A stretch of DNA of 46,769 bases from JAOTYV01 sp041557595. GTDB lineage: Bacteria; Pseudomonadota; Alphaproteobacteria; UBA8366. The stretch covers positions 1 through 46,769 of the forward strand of contig JBFFGE010000007.1 in the NCBI GenBank assembly GCA_041557595.1, written 5' to 3'. A program made the translations under genes and the position numbers. Numbering within the stretch: the stretch's first letter is position 1; every line of letters starts with the position of its first letter. Under the pieces are notes generated by a model that saw only the letters and a list, made by a program, of their open reading frames with translations, was not told where the DNA came from and did not search any database. Positions 7,056-15,430 of this stretch are shown in pieces.

Positions 7056-8642
7056 TCAATCTCGCAAACCGGCCTTGCGGAGTCCTTCCAGAAGGTGTTC
7101 GAGGTCGTCCGGCGCGGCGTTCCATTTCTGCAATTCGGCGCGCGCGTCGAAGCCGGGCTTCAGGTCGTAAATCCGCTCCAGCGCGTCATCCGCTTCGGGT
7201 CGCTGCAACTGGCCCAGCGCGGCCGCATTCAGCAGGTGGGTCCAATAGAAATGCGGCATGCTGATCCGTTGGACGTCCGCGATTGTCGCTTCGTAGTCGC
7301 GCTGGTCGTAGTGGTAGCGAGCGAAGCTGAAATAGTACCAGCCCGGATGCAGCGGATTGAGCAGCTGCGCCCGTTTGGAGAGCTCGATTCCGCGTTCGAA
7401 TTCGCCCATGAAGGCGAGGTAGTGGCCGATATCGGCCAGGGTTTCGGGATCGTTTGGATTTAGCACAAGCGCAAGTCGGGATTCCAACTCGAACTTGTCG
7501 TTCTCGCCGCGAAAAAAATGCACGATCGCAAGCCAGCATCGGGCATAGGCGTTTTGCGGATCGAGCTGCGTTGCGGTTTGCGCCATTCGTAATGCGCGAT
7601 CGATGGGATCGGTGCGGGGATTGGCATCGAAGCGATGCTCGGCGAGGTAGACATTCGCCAGGAGTGCGTGCGCGTCCGCGTTGTTGGGGTCGAGCGTAAC
7701 GGCATTTTCGAGTAGATCCCGGGCTTCGGCGTGCATCAGCGCGCTGAGTGTCGAGGTGTAGCGACGTGCGCGCAGTACGCAGTCATAGGCGTCCAATTCG
7801 GATGGGCTTTTTTTCAGTGCGCGCTGCAACGCCACATCCTGCATCTTGACACCGAGCGTTGCGGCGATTGTGCGGGTGACTTCGTCCTGGACCGCGAGGA
7901 TATCTTCCATCTCGCGGTCATACCGGTCGGCCCAAAGGTGGACACCGGTCGCCGCATCGATCAGCTGCGCGGTCACGCGAACGCGGCCCCCGGCACGCCG
8001 AACGCTGCCTTCGACGACATAGCCCGCATTCAGCTTAGCGCTCAGATCGGGCAGATCGACCGCGCGGCCCTTGAACTGAAATGTCGATGTGCGCGCGATG
8101 ACCAGCAGTTCGCGAAATCGCGACAGGTTGGTGATGATGTCTTCGGTCAGGCCATCGGCGAAATATTCGTCGACATCGGCGCTCAAATTGTCGAAGGGGA
8201 GGACTGCCAAAACCGGCTTCTCCGAAGCGCCTTTCGGTTGCCCTCTCTGGTTTGCAGGATTGGCGCCCGGCTGAGCGGACGAGGGGGGCGGGCCGCCCAC
8301 CGCGGAAACCGCGCCGACAAACCTGAAGCCTCGGCCGTGTACCGTCCGAATGAGGCGTTGCGTCCGGCCATCGTCGCCGATCGCCTGACGCGCCGCCTTG
8401 AGACAGGTCGATATGGTCGCCTCTGTGACGATACGGCCCTGCCAAATTTCCTTGACGATCTCGTCCCGACTGACGACCCGTTCGCTGTTGCGGGCGAGGA
8501 AATGCAGCAGATCGAAAGCCTGTGGCTCGACCTTGCAGGCCTCGCCATTCCGCCTGAGTTCATAGAGCTCCGTATCGAGCTCCCAGTCGTCGAATTCGAA
8601 GATCATAGCGGTCGCCGCAACGTCTTGGCCTTGCTGCCTCAT
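7056..8642 (-). CDS. winged-helix transcriptional regulator with TolB-like and TPR domains
   Basis: 528 aa. The N-terminal 120 residues form an OmpR/CadC-type winged helix (FEFDDWELDTELYELRRNG, then a recognition-helix region ending LIRTVHGRGFRFVG). A Pro/Gly/Gln-rich linker follows, then a TolB-N/FlgO-like domain (VLAVLPFDNLS, EYFADGLTEDIITNLSRF, YVVEGSVRRAGGRVRV) and a C-terminal array of TPR repeats (about 280-510). There is no membrane helix, so unlike CadC it is probably cytosolic; such proteins are often fused or linked to nucleotide cyclases. The start could instead be the Met at 8606, where winged-helix homology begins; neither start has a Shine-Dalgarno. It is divergent from the tautomerase gene, the probable target. 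Confidence 0.85.
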   Translation of the reverse strand: MRQQGQDVAATAMIFEFDDWELDTELYELRRNGEACKVEPQAFDLLHFLARNSERVVSRDEIVKEIWQGRIVTEATISTCLKAARQAIGDDGRTQRLIRTVHGRGFRFVGAVSAVGGPPPSSAQPGANPANQRGQPKGASEKPVLAVLPFDNLSADVDEYFADGLTEDIITNLSRFRELLVIARTSTFQFKGRAVDLPDLSAKLNAGYVVEGSVRRAGGRVRVTAQLIDAATGVHLWADRYDREMEDILAVQDEVTRTIAATLGVKMQDVALQRALKKSPSELDAYDCVLRARRYTSTLSALMHAEARDLLENAVTLDPNNADAHALLANVYLAEHRFDANPRTDPIDRALRMAQTATQLDPQNAYARCWLAIVHFFRGENDKFELESRLALVLNPNDPETLADIGHYLAFMGEFERGIELSKRAQLLNPLHPGWYYFSFARYHYDQRDYEATIADVQRISMPHFYWTHLLNAAALGQLQRPEADDALERIYDLKPGFDARAELQKWNAAPDDLEHLLEGLRKAGLRD

Positions 8643-8723
8643 GCCGATTGTAGAGCGATGTCACCGGTTGTCGAGGAACCATGCGAGTGCGCCCTGCCGC
8701 AGACAATTCGCCCAATCAGTGTA

Positions 8724-8753
8724 ATTCCCATTCATTCCTCAGCAATTCCTCAG
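8724..8753. promoter_or_regulatory. tandem ATTCC half-sites (candidate operator)
   Basis: ATTCC occurs at 8724, 8734 and 8745, spaced 10 and 11 bases apart, that is on one face of the helix. The last two share nine bases (ATTCCTCAG). OmpR-type winged helices bind direct repeats with this spacing, and the site lies between such a regulator (start 8642) and the tautomerase gene (start 8856). Confidence 0.5.
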
Positions 8754-8855
8754 ATCGTCCTCAAGCATGCATTCGCGTTGCCGCCTAAAAATATCCTCAC
8801 GCAACGGGGCGGTCCCGACGCGCGGAAAACCGAGAAACATATGGAAGGAAACGTC

Positions 8856-9077
8856 ATGCCACTCGTCGACATTCAAGTTATCGAAGGTGTTTTCACCCCC
8901 GACCAGAAAAAGGACATGATCGAAAAAGTGACCAACACCATGGTCGAGATCGAAGGCGAATCCCTGCGCGGCGTCACCTGGGTCCGCGTCCAGGAAGTCG
9001 CCAGCGGCGCCTGGGGAATTGGCGGAAAGGCGCTGACGGCCGCCGACGTCAAGTCATTGCAGGGATCGGGCGATTGA
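8856..9077 (+). CDS. 4-oxalocrotonate tautomerase family protein
   Basis: 73 aa. After Met removal Pro1 is N-terminal (PLVDIQVIEGVFTPDQKK), the catalytic base of the tautomerase superfamily. It is about ten residues longer than classical 4-oxalocrotonate tautomerase, and the short C-terminal extension (ALTAADVKSLQGSGD) resembles that of other single-domain relatives. The reaction is probably a keto-enol isomerisation; the substrate is unknown. The ATG at 8856 is fixed by the need for Pro next to Met, and AAGGAA lies about 7 bases before it. Alone in its transcript and divergent from the winged-helix regulator. Confidence 0.85.
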   Translation: MPLVDIQVIEGVFTPDQKKDMIEKVTNTMVEIEGESLRGVTWVRVQEVASGAWGIGGKALTAADVKSLQGSGD

Positions 9078-9152
9078 TCGAGCTTCCGGATGCCGGCCGC
9101 GAACTCCCGTGGCCGGCACCCACGGCAACTATTGTTTTATGGAGATGTAAAG

Positions 9153-9467
9153 ATGGGGCGACTTAGCGCCTGGAAAATTTTTCTGATCGCCGGCGTTGTC
9201 GGACTCGCGCTGGTGGTTCCGTCGATCGGCCACTCGGAAAAATCCGCATCGATTGAGAAAGTCGCAAATATGTCGATTGCGCCCTGGGCTGCCATACCGA
9301 CGTGCCCTTCGATGATCAGGCCAATTGGCGCAACCGACACGCGTGTCTCGGATTGCCAATCCATGCAATTCGCACGAAATTATCCCCGGCGGACGGACTT
9401 CGAGCGGTCCCCTACCGCAGCCGGCCGTCTTTTCCCTGCACCCGCGCGATGCGCAGGATGTTGGTAG
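9153..9467 (+). CDS. putative small secreted protein, tail antisense to pyk
   Basis: 104 aa if the frame is real. GGAG sits 8 bases before the ATG, and residues 5-25 (SAWKIFLIAGVVGLALVVPS) form a convincing signal peptide or membrane anchor. Beyond that the sequence is low in recognisable features; it has Cys residues near 48, 65, 100 and 103. The last 56 bases lie antisense within the pyruvate kinase gene, so the C-terminus may be degraded or frame-shifted. I recognise no family. Confidence 0.4.
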   Translation: MGRLSAWKIFLIAGVVGLALVVPSIGHSEKSASIEKVANMSIAPWAAIPTCPSMIRPIGATDTRVSDCQSMQFARNYPRRTDFERSPTAAGRLFPAPARCAGCW

Positions 9468-10848
9468 CGCCGGGCGTGCCGAATGGGACGCCGGCGGTGA
9501 TCACGATGCGGTCGCCGGGTTCGGCGAAGCCGTCCTCCATGGCGTGAAAGCTTGCGCGGGCGACCATTTCATCGAAATCGCGGGCGTCCTTTGTGGTCAC
9601 GCTGTGCACGCCCCAGACCACCGACAGCCGGCGCGCGGTGTTGATGTTCGGCGTCAGGCCGATCACCGGCACCTCGGGGCGTTCGCGTGCGGCGCGCAGC
9701 GTGGTCGAGCCCGACGTGGTGTAGGTAACGATCGCGCGCACCGACAGCGTTTTGGCGACCTGGCGGGCGGCGGCGCTGATCGCGTCGGCGGCGGTCGGCT
9801 CCGGCTCGCTGCGGGACGCATCGCGAATGCCGCGATACAGCGGGTCACGCTCGGTATGCTCGATGATGCGGTTCATCATCTGCACCGCTTCGATGGGATA
9901 GTCGCCGGCGGCGGTTTCCGCCGATAGCATCACCGCATCGGCACCGTCATAGACCGCGGTGGCGACGTCCGAGGCTTCGGCCCGGGTCGGGGTTGGCGCA
10001 TGGATCATCGATTCGAGCATCTGGGTCGCGACGATCACCGGTTTGCCCGCTTCGCGGCAGGCGGCGATGATCCGTTTCTGCAGCACCGGCACTTCTTCGG
10101 GCGGCATTTCGACGCCAAGGTCGCCGCGCGCGACCATGACGACGTCGGACAATTCGACGATTTCGCCGAGGCTGTCGATCGCCGCCGGTTTTTCCAGTTT
10201 CGCCAGCAGCGCCGCCCGGCCCGCGATCAGCCGGCGCGCGTCGGCCAGATCCTGCGGCCGCTGGACGAAGGAAAGCGCAACGTAGTCGACGCCGTGGTCG
10301 AGGCCGAAGCGCAGATCGTTTTGGTCCTTGTCGGTGATCGCCGACAGCGGCAGCAGCACGCCGGGCACGTTGACGCCCTTGCGGTCGGAAATCGGCCCGC
10401 CGGTTACCACCTCGGTGTTCGCGAAATCCGGGCCGCAATCGGTCACCCGCAGCCGAACCTTGCCGTCGTCGATCAGCAGATCGGTCGGCGCATCCAGGGC
10501 CGCGAAAATTTCCTTGTGCGGCAGCGAAACCCGCGTCCGGTCGCCCGGTGTCTCGTCCATGTCGAGCCGGAACGTGTCGCCGTCGCGCAGCGTGACCGGA
10601 CCGTCGGCGATGGTGCCGATGCGCAATTTCGGGCCCTGCAAATCCATCATGATGGCGACCGGCCGGCCGGCTTCCTGCTCGATCTTGCGGATCGCCTCGA
10701 TGCTGCGTTTCTTGTCGTCATGGGTGCCGTGGCTGAAATTCAGCCGAAAGACGTCCACGCCCGCTTCGAACAAGGCAAAGATGACCTGCGGATCGGCGCT
10801 GGCCGGCCCCAGGGTGGCGACGATTTTAGTCAGGTGGGTTCGATGCAT
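9412..10848 (-). CDS. pyk: pyruvate kinase
   Basis: 478 aa, full length. It catalyses phosphoenolpyruvate plus ADP to pyruvate plus ATP in glycolysis. The N-terminal TKIVATLGPAS, the substrate loop VFRLNFSHGTHDDK, MDLQGPKLRIG, the metal site in KLEKPAAIDSLGEIVELSD and VMVARGDLGVEMP, the signature VATQMLESM and the C-terminal effector-domain segment AIVTYTTSGSTTLRAARERP are all present. Together with the phosphofructokinase at 44996 and the transhydrogenase it supplies central metabolism. No Shine-Dalgarno is visible at ATG 10848. An AT-rich palindrome (10928-10946) lies about 80 bases upstream. Confidence 0.97.
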   Translation of the reverse strand: MHRTHLTKIVATLGPASADPQVIFALFEAGVDVFRLNFSHGTHDDKKRSIEAIRKIEQEAGRPVAIMMDLQGPKLRIGTIADGPVTLRDGDTFRLDMDETPGDRTRVSLPHKEIFAALDAPTDLLIDDGKVRLRVTDCGPDFANTEVVTGGPISDRKGVNVPGVLLPLSAITDKDQNDLRFGLDHGVDYVALSFVQRPQDLADARRLIAGRAALLAKLEKPAAIDSLGEIVELSDVVMVARGDLGVEMPPEEVPVLQKRIIAACREAGKPVIVATQMLESMIHAPTPTRAEASDVATAVYDGADAVMLSAETAAGDYPIEAVQMMNRIIEHTERDPLYRGIRDASRSEPEPTAADAISAAARQVAKTLSVRAIVTYTTSGSTTLRAARERPEVPVIGLTPNINTARRLSVVWGVHSVTTKDARDFDEMVARASFHAMEDGFAEPGDRIVITAGVPFGTPGATNILRIARVQGKDGRLR

Positions 10849-10927
10849 CTCTGTTCGGCGACCGGATGAAGGTGAGTGATCAAGGATTTCGGCGACACTA
10901 CGCTAAAACCCCAGGCACACCGTAGCG

Positions 10928-10946
10928 AATTTTGGTTAACAAAATT
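10928..10946. promoter_or_regulatory. AT-rich palindrome upstream of pyk
   Basis: AATTTTG and CAAAATT flank GTTAA, giving a perfect 7-bp inverted repeat in a GC-rich region. It sits between the end of the cyclase gene (10970) and the pyk start, next to a GC hairpin (10955-10969, CCGGCG/CGCCGG). It could be a regulator site for pyk or part of the 3' end of the cyclase transcript. Confidence 0.4.
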
Positions 10947-10969
10947 AGACACGCCCGGCGAAACGCCGG

Positions 10970-12394
10970 TCAGGACCGGCCGGGCGCAAGATCGACCGCC
11001 ATCAGGCGCCGCTCGGCGTCCTCGTCGGCGATCCGCTGATTGTGAATCCAAACGATGGTGCCGGTCAGGCGGCCGCGAATCTTTTGCTCGGTCACTTCGC
11101 GGAAGCCATCAAAGATCGGGTCGTCCAGGCCTCTTTCTTCATAGGCGGCGGCCATGACATCGTCGCTCAACACGATGGCCGTATCCAATTCCCGGCTCAA
11201 TGTCTCCAGCCGGCTCGCGACATTGACCGTATCGCCGATAACCGCGAATTCGAGCCGTTCTTCGCTGCCGATATCGCCCACGATGACCGGACCGTAGTGA
11301 ATGCCGATGCCGATCCTGATCGGGACGTATTCAATTCTTTGGCGGATTTCGTTCCACCCATCGACCGATTTGCGCATGGCGAGCGCGCAGGCGATGGCGT
11401 TCGTCGCATCGTGCGGGCTCTTCTTTGGAACGCCGAATGTCGCCATCAATCCGTCGCCGATGAATTTATCCAGACTGCCGCCATGGGCGAAAACTTGATG
11501 CGACATCCGGGCATGAAAACTTCGCAAGAATTCCAGCGTCTGCTTGGGCGGCATTTGTTCCGCCATCGCGGTGAAACCGTGAATGTCGACGAACATGACC
11601 GCTGCGTCGCGAATGTGTTCGGCATCGAACGCCTCGGGCGTATGGCTCAGTTCCTCGACGACGCTGGGCGAAAAATACCGCGCGAGATTGGCGCGCTGGT
11701 TTTCCATGTCGGCCTGGCGCGTGGCCAATCGGCGGACCCGCCAAACGACGGCCGCGAGGATCGCGGTCACGACCAGAAAGATGAAAATGTCCTGCAGGAC
11801 GCCGGCCGTATCGACGAAATAGGGGTTTTGGGAAATCTGCAGGCGGTCCGCCGGCGACAGGCTTGGCCATGCGGCGAAATCCGCGGGCGTCCGCGTTTCG
11901 GGCAGCCGAATGATCCACCATGTGGCGGCACCCCACGCGGCGGCCACGGCGATTCCGGTCCAGATCAATTGACGGCGTGAATAGGCGAGCATCGTTCCGG
12001 CGAGGAAGATGTAAAATATCGGGAACGTGCCGGGCCGCAGCATCATCTGCCGAGTCGCCGGCGATTCCGCAAACGCATTGGGATGGAGCAGGGCGGCGAC
12101 CAGCAAACCCGTATCGATCGCGATGAAAAGGCAGGCCGGCCAATGATGCGCCGGAAACCGTTCGGCGACGCCTTGACGCGCCAAGCCGTTGACGACGAAC
12201 AGCACGGCGAGGATCAGGTAGAAGAGCGCCGCCGGGAACGGGACGGTGATGGAAACCCAAAGAACGGCGGCCGCCATCAAGGCGATGCGGGTCCAGATAC
12301 CCTGCCGCAGGCCGCGCGCGGTCTCCCGCGCGGTTGCTAGACCGGCACGGGGCGATACTTGCATCTTACCGCCCATCGTGGCTTCCGGCGTCAT
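10970..12394 (-). CDS. membrane class III adenylate/guanylate cyclase
   Basis: 474 aa. The N-terminal half carries about six hydrophobic helices (37-70, 87-104, 123-137, 143-162, 200-220), then a short linker (ENQRANLARYFSPSVVEEL) and a class III cyclase domain from about 262. Metal-binding aspartates are D270 (VMFVDIHGFT) and D314 (FIGDGLMATFG); the base-recognising lysine is K310; the transition-state Asn and Arg are N391 and R395 (GDTVNVASRLE). The usual second base-specificity residue (Asp or Thr) appears to be Ala384 (EFAVIG), so nucleotide preference is unsure. It makes a cyclic nucleotide from the inner membrane. Its start lies 3 bases after the stop of the exporter gene, so they share a transcript. 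Confidence 0.9.
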   Translation of the reverse strand: MTPEATMGGKMQVSPRAGLATARETARGLRQGIWTRIALMAAAVLWVSITVPFPAALFYLILAVLFVVNGLARQGVAERFPAHHWPACLFIAIDTGLLVAALLHPNAFAESPATRQMMLRPGTFPIFYIFLAGTMLAYSRRQLIWTGIAVAAAWGAATWWIIRLPETRTPADFAAWPSLSPADRLQISQNPYFVDTAGVLQDIFIFLVVTAILAAVVWRVRRLATRQADMENQRANLARYFSPSVVEELSHTPEAFDAEHIRDAAVMFVDIHGFTAMAEQMPPKQTLEFLRSFHARMSHQVFAHGGSLDKFIGDGLMATFGVPKKSPHDATNAIACALAMRKSVDGWNEIRQRIEYVPIRIGIGIHYGPVIVGDIGSEERLEFAVIGDTVNVASRLETLSRELDTAIVLSDDVMAAAYEERGLDDPIFDGFREVTEQKIRGRLTGTIVWIHNQRIADEDAERRLMAVDLAPGRS

Positions 12395-12397
12395 CGG

Positions 12398-13297
12398 TTA
12401 ACCGCATCCTTTCCGCGCAATGAACAAGCCCCAGAGAATGATACCGCCGCCGACCGCCTGCCAGGCGCTGATCGGTTCAGCGAGCAGGATCGCCGCCATG
12501 AACGCCGCGGCGACCGGTTCGAACAGCAATCCGGTGGCGGCCAGCGTTGCCGGCAAATGGGCCAGCGCATAGACGATCAGCCCTTGTCCCGCCGCATGGC
12601 TGAGAACCGCCAATCCTAGCAGCATGAGCCAGCCCTGCACCGTGACGGCGATCATGGCTTCCCCGGTCAACAGCGCGATGGGCAGCAGCACGGCCGCCGT
12701 GCCAACGGAGGTCCAGAGCATGATCGTTCCGGCACCGAAATCGTTATGCAACCTCTCGACGGCGATCAGAAAGCCCGCCAAAAACAAGGCGGTCACGATG
12801 CCGAAGACGTCGCCTACCAGGTTCGCCGGGGCGAGGGACAGACTGCCGCCGGCGAGGCAAAGCGCCCCGGCCATGGCCAGGCCCATGCCGAGCAGAAGCG
12901 TCCGACCGGCCGGACGATGAAAGATCAGCCAATGGGCGAGCAAGACGAAAACGGGCGCCGCATTGGCGAACAACGTGGCATTGGCGACGGTGGTGTGATG
13001 CAGCGAGAGATGCCAGAAGGCGAGATCGCCCGCAAACAAGGCCCCTGCGAGAAACAGCCGCGCATAATCGGACATGGTTACCGGACGCCGCTGCCAGCGC
13101 TTCGCTGGCCGGAGGCGTAGCCAGAGCCAGATTACCGGAATGGCGAGGAAGGGCCGGTAAAAGGCGCTGGGAAGCGCACCCAACTCGCTCAATCGTACGA
13201 ATATCGCCGAAGCGCCGACAGCGACCGCACCCGCGAGCAGGGCGACGAAAGCGACCTGTTTTGTGGCGTAGCCATGGCTGAGACCGCGCGGATGCAT
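12398..13297 (-). CDS. DMT-superfamily (EamA) transporter
   Basis: 299 aa with about ten hydrophobic helices in two EamA halves (LLAGAVAVGASAIFVRLSEL at the N-terminus; GLAVLSHAAGQGLIVYALAHLP and PVAAAFMAAILLAEPISAWQ in the second half). These inner-membrane proteins export small metabolites or drugs; substrate not deducible. The ATG at 13297 is supported by a TATAGT -10 element six bases upstream and by the lack of any Shine-Dalgarno, which suggests a leaderless mRNA. It is the first gene of a two-gene unit with the cyclase, and divergent from the formylglutamate amidohydrolase gene. Confidence 0.88.
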   Translation of the reverse strand: MHPRGLSHGYATKQVAFVALLAGAVAVGASAIFVRLSELGALPSAFYRPFLAIPVIWLWLRLRPAKRWQRRPVTMSDYARLFLAGALFAGDLAFWHLSLHHTTVANATLFANAAPVFVLLAHWLIFHRPAGRTLLLGMGLAMAGALCLAGGSLSLAPANLVGDVFGIVTALFLAGFLIAVERLHNDFGAGTIMLWTSVGTAAVLLPIALLTGEAMIAVTVQGWLMLLGLAVLSHAAGQGLIVYALAHLPATLAATGLLFEPVAAAFMAAILLAEPISAWQAVGGGIILWGLFIARKGCG

Positions 13298-13303
13298 GCG
13301 ACG

Positions 13304-13309
13304 ACTATA
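13304..13309 (-). promoter_or_regulatory. TATAGT -10 element, leaderless start of EamA gene
   Basis: Read on the minus strand, TTCAACTATAGT ends six bases before the ATG at 13297. The same 12-mer precedes the indolepyruvate oxidoreductase start with identical spacing (20375-20386). Transcription would begin at or beside the A of ATG. No clear -35 is visible. Confidence 0.6.
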
Positions 13310-13365
13310 GTTGAAAAATCATGTATTGACCGGTGTCCGTTGCATACGGTCCTGCCGTCATTGGC

Positions 13366-13371
13366 TATAGT
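13366..13371 (+). promoter_or_regulatory. TATAGT -10 element, leaderless start of amidohydrolase gene
   Basis: TATAGT followed by GCGTGC and the ATG at 13378, the same six-base spacing as on the opposite strand at 13304. No Shine-Dalgarno precedes the ATG. Confidence 0.6.
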
Positions 13372-13377
13372 GCGTGC

Positions 13378-14193
13378 ATGTCATGTGCCCGCCTTTCATC
13401 CGCTTCGCCGCCACCATTGCTTGGACCCGGCGATCCGCCGCCCGTCGAGATCTTCAACCGGGACGGCGCGGCGCCGGTGCTGTTCATCTGCGATCATGCC
13501 AGCGCGGCGTTGCCCGAATCGCTCGGCTTGTTGGGGCTTCGGCCCGACGATCTCACGCGTCACATCGCCATCGATATCGGCGCGGCGGCCTTGACGCGAC
13601 ACTTGGCGCGGCATTTCGGCGGACAGGCGGTGCTTGCGGGGTATTCGCGGCTGGTCATCGATTGCAATCGGGTCCTGGACGACCATACGTCGATCCGCGA
13701 GATCAGCGAGCACACGGTCATTTCGGGCAATCGGAACCTTTCCGCCGCCGAGCGGGAGCGCCGTGCAAAAGCGTTGTTCGAGCCTTACCATGCCGCGGTC
13801 GCCGGGTGCATCGCGGGATATGCCGCGCGCGGCGTTACCCCGGCGATCGTCGCGATCCACAGTTTCACCCCGGTCTATTGCGGTCTGGAAAGGCCATGGC
13901 ATGTGGGTATTCTATCCAACCGGGATCGCCGTCTCGCCGATCCGCTAATTGCCGCCCTCGCCCGGGATGAGTCGCTGGTCGTCGGCGACAACCAACCGTA
14001 TTCGGCCCTCGCATTCGCGGGCTATACCATCGAAATCCACGCGATTGCCGCGGGGCTGCCGAACGTCATGATCGAGGTGCGGCAGGATTTGGTCGCAACG
14101 GACGCGGCGGTCGCGCGATGGTCGGACATCCTGCAAGAGGCGTTGGCGCCGATACTGGAGGATCCCGCGCTCTATTCGACCTGGGTTGCATGA
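13378..14193 (+). CDS. N-formylglutamate amidohydrolase family protein
   Basis: 271 aa. The family removes formyl or related N-acyl groups from glutamate with a zinc-type site. Seen here: FICDHASAALPESLG near the start (metal-binding DH), HIAIDIGAAALTRHLA, SRLVIDCNR, AIHSFTP (metal His) and the late IEIHAIAAGLPNVMIEVRQD block. The ATG at 13378 is chosen over a GTG at 13333 because the -10 element lies only six bases before it. Followed after 12 bases by the YbdK-type ligase, so the pair probably acts on gamma-glutamyl or N-acyl-glutamate compounds. No histidine-utilisation genes are nearby, so a role in histidine breakdown is not supported by context. Confidence 0.88.
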   Translation: MSCARLSSASPPPLLGPGDPPPVEIFNRDGAAPVLFICDHASAALPESLGLLGLRPDDLTRHIAIDIGAAALTRHLARHFGGQAVLAGYSRLVIDCNRVLDDHTSIREISEHTVISGNRNLSAAERERRAKALFEPYHAAVAGCIAGYAARGVTPAIVAIHSFTPVYCGLERPWHVGILSNRDRRLADPLIAALARDESLVVGDNQPYSALAFAGYTIEIHAIAAGLPNVMIEVRQDLVATDAAVARWSDILQEALAPILEDPALYSTWVA

Positions 14194-14205
14194 GGAGGTG
14201 AGTGG

Positions 14206-15366
14206 ATGAGCCTGGCCGATCATCCTTTGACCATCGGGATCGAGGAGGAATACATGCTCGTCGATCCGGTGACGCGGGACCTTGTCTCCGATCCGCCCGC
14301 CGACTTGCTGACCGAGTGCGGTCAATTGATCGACGCGGCAATCGGTAATGTTTCGTCGGAATTCCTGCGGGTGCAGATCGAGGTGGACACCACGGTGAGC
14401 ACCTCGCTGGCGCAATGTCGGACCAAATTGGTCACACTCCGCGGCTGTATTGCGCAAGCGGCGGCGGGACACGGGCTGCGCATCATCGCCGCCTCGACCC
14501 ACCCATTCGCCTCGTGGACCGATCAACGCCACACCGACAAGGACCGCTACAATGTGCTGGCGCACGAACTCCAGGAAGTGGCGCACCGCCTGCTGATCTG
14601 CGGCATGCATGTTCATGTCGGGTGTGCGGACGACGAGTTGCGCAACGACCTGATGAATCAGGCGGGGTATTTCCTGCCGCATTTGCTGGCATTGACAACC
14701 TCGTCGCCCTTTTGGCAGGGCCGCAAGACCGGTTTGAAGAGCTACCGGCTGAGCGTTTTCGATGAATTGCCCCGCACCGGGCTGCCGGAAAAATTCGACA
14801 GCTACGGCGAATATCAACGCCACGTGCAGATGCTGGTGAATGCCGGGCTGATCGAGGATGCCTCGAAAATCTGGTGGGACATCCGGCCCAGCGCCCGATT
14901 CCCGACGCTGGAAGTCCGGATCAGCGATATGTGCACGCGGCTCGACGATGGCATCACGGTGGCGGCGCTGTACGCCTGTATTCTTTCGATGCTCCTCCGG
15001 CTGCGGCGCGGCAATCAGCGTTGGCGTTTGTATTCGAACATGCTGGTGCAGGAGAATCGGTGGCGCGCGCAGCGCTATGGCATCGATGAAGGCCTGGTCG
15101 ATTTCGGCCGCGGCGAAATCGTTGCCTATGAAACCTTGCTGGAGGAAATTCTCGACCTCGTCGCGGAGGATGCGGAGCGGCTGGGTTGCGTCGCCGAGGT
15201 GGCGGGAACGCGCGATATTCTGCGGCGCGGCACCAGCGCGCATCGGCAATTGGCGGTCTATGACGAGGCGGTGGCCGGCGGCGCCGACGAAAAGGATGCG
15301 CTGGCAGCCGTGGTGGACTGGTTGATCGAGGAGACCTTGCGCGGCGTTCCGTTGCCCGGGGGGTGA
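14206..15366 (+). CDS. YbdK-type carboxylate-amine ligase (glutamate-cysteine ligase 2 family)
   Basis: 386 aa, in the usual range for COG2170. The ATP/metal-binding N-terminus TIGIEEEYMLVDP, the acidic cluster VQIEVDTTVSTSL, the HPFASW segment, CGMHVHVGC (metal-binding His) and DIRPSARFPTLEVRISDMCTRLDD are all typical of this family. Members join glutamate to an amine or to cysteine with weak activity. AGGAGG lies 8 bases before the ATG. It forms a two-gene operon with the upstream amidohydrolase: one enzyme makes and the other may break a glutamyl bond. The actual amine is unknown. Confidence 0.9.
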   Translation: MSLADHPLTIGIEEEYMLVDPVTRDLVSDPPADLLTECGQLIDAAIGNVSSEFLRVQIEVDTTVSTSLAQCRTKLVTLRGCIAQAAAGHGLRIIAASTHPFASWTDQRHTDKDRYNVLAHELQEVAHRLLICGMHVHVGCADDELRNDLMNQAGYFLPHLLALTTSSPFWQGRKTGLKSYRLSVFDELPRTGLPEKFDSYGEYQRHVQMLVNAGLIEDASKIWWDIRPSARFPTLEVRISDMCTRLDDGITVAALYACILSMLLRLRRGNQRWRLYSNMLVQENRWRAQRYGIDEGLVDFGRGEIVAYETLLEEILDLVAEDAERLGCVAEVAGTRDILRRGTSAHRQLAVYDEAVAGGADEKDALAAVVDWLIEETLRGVPLPGG

Positions 15367-15430
15367 AAACTCCTTAAGACGATACCAAATACCGTTAATG
15401 CCACGTCACGAACCAGGGAGGATAAAACCG

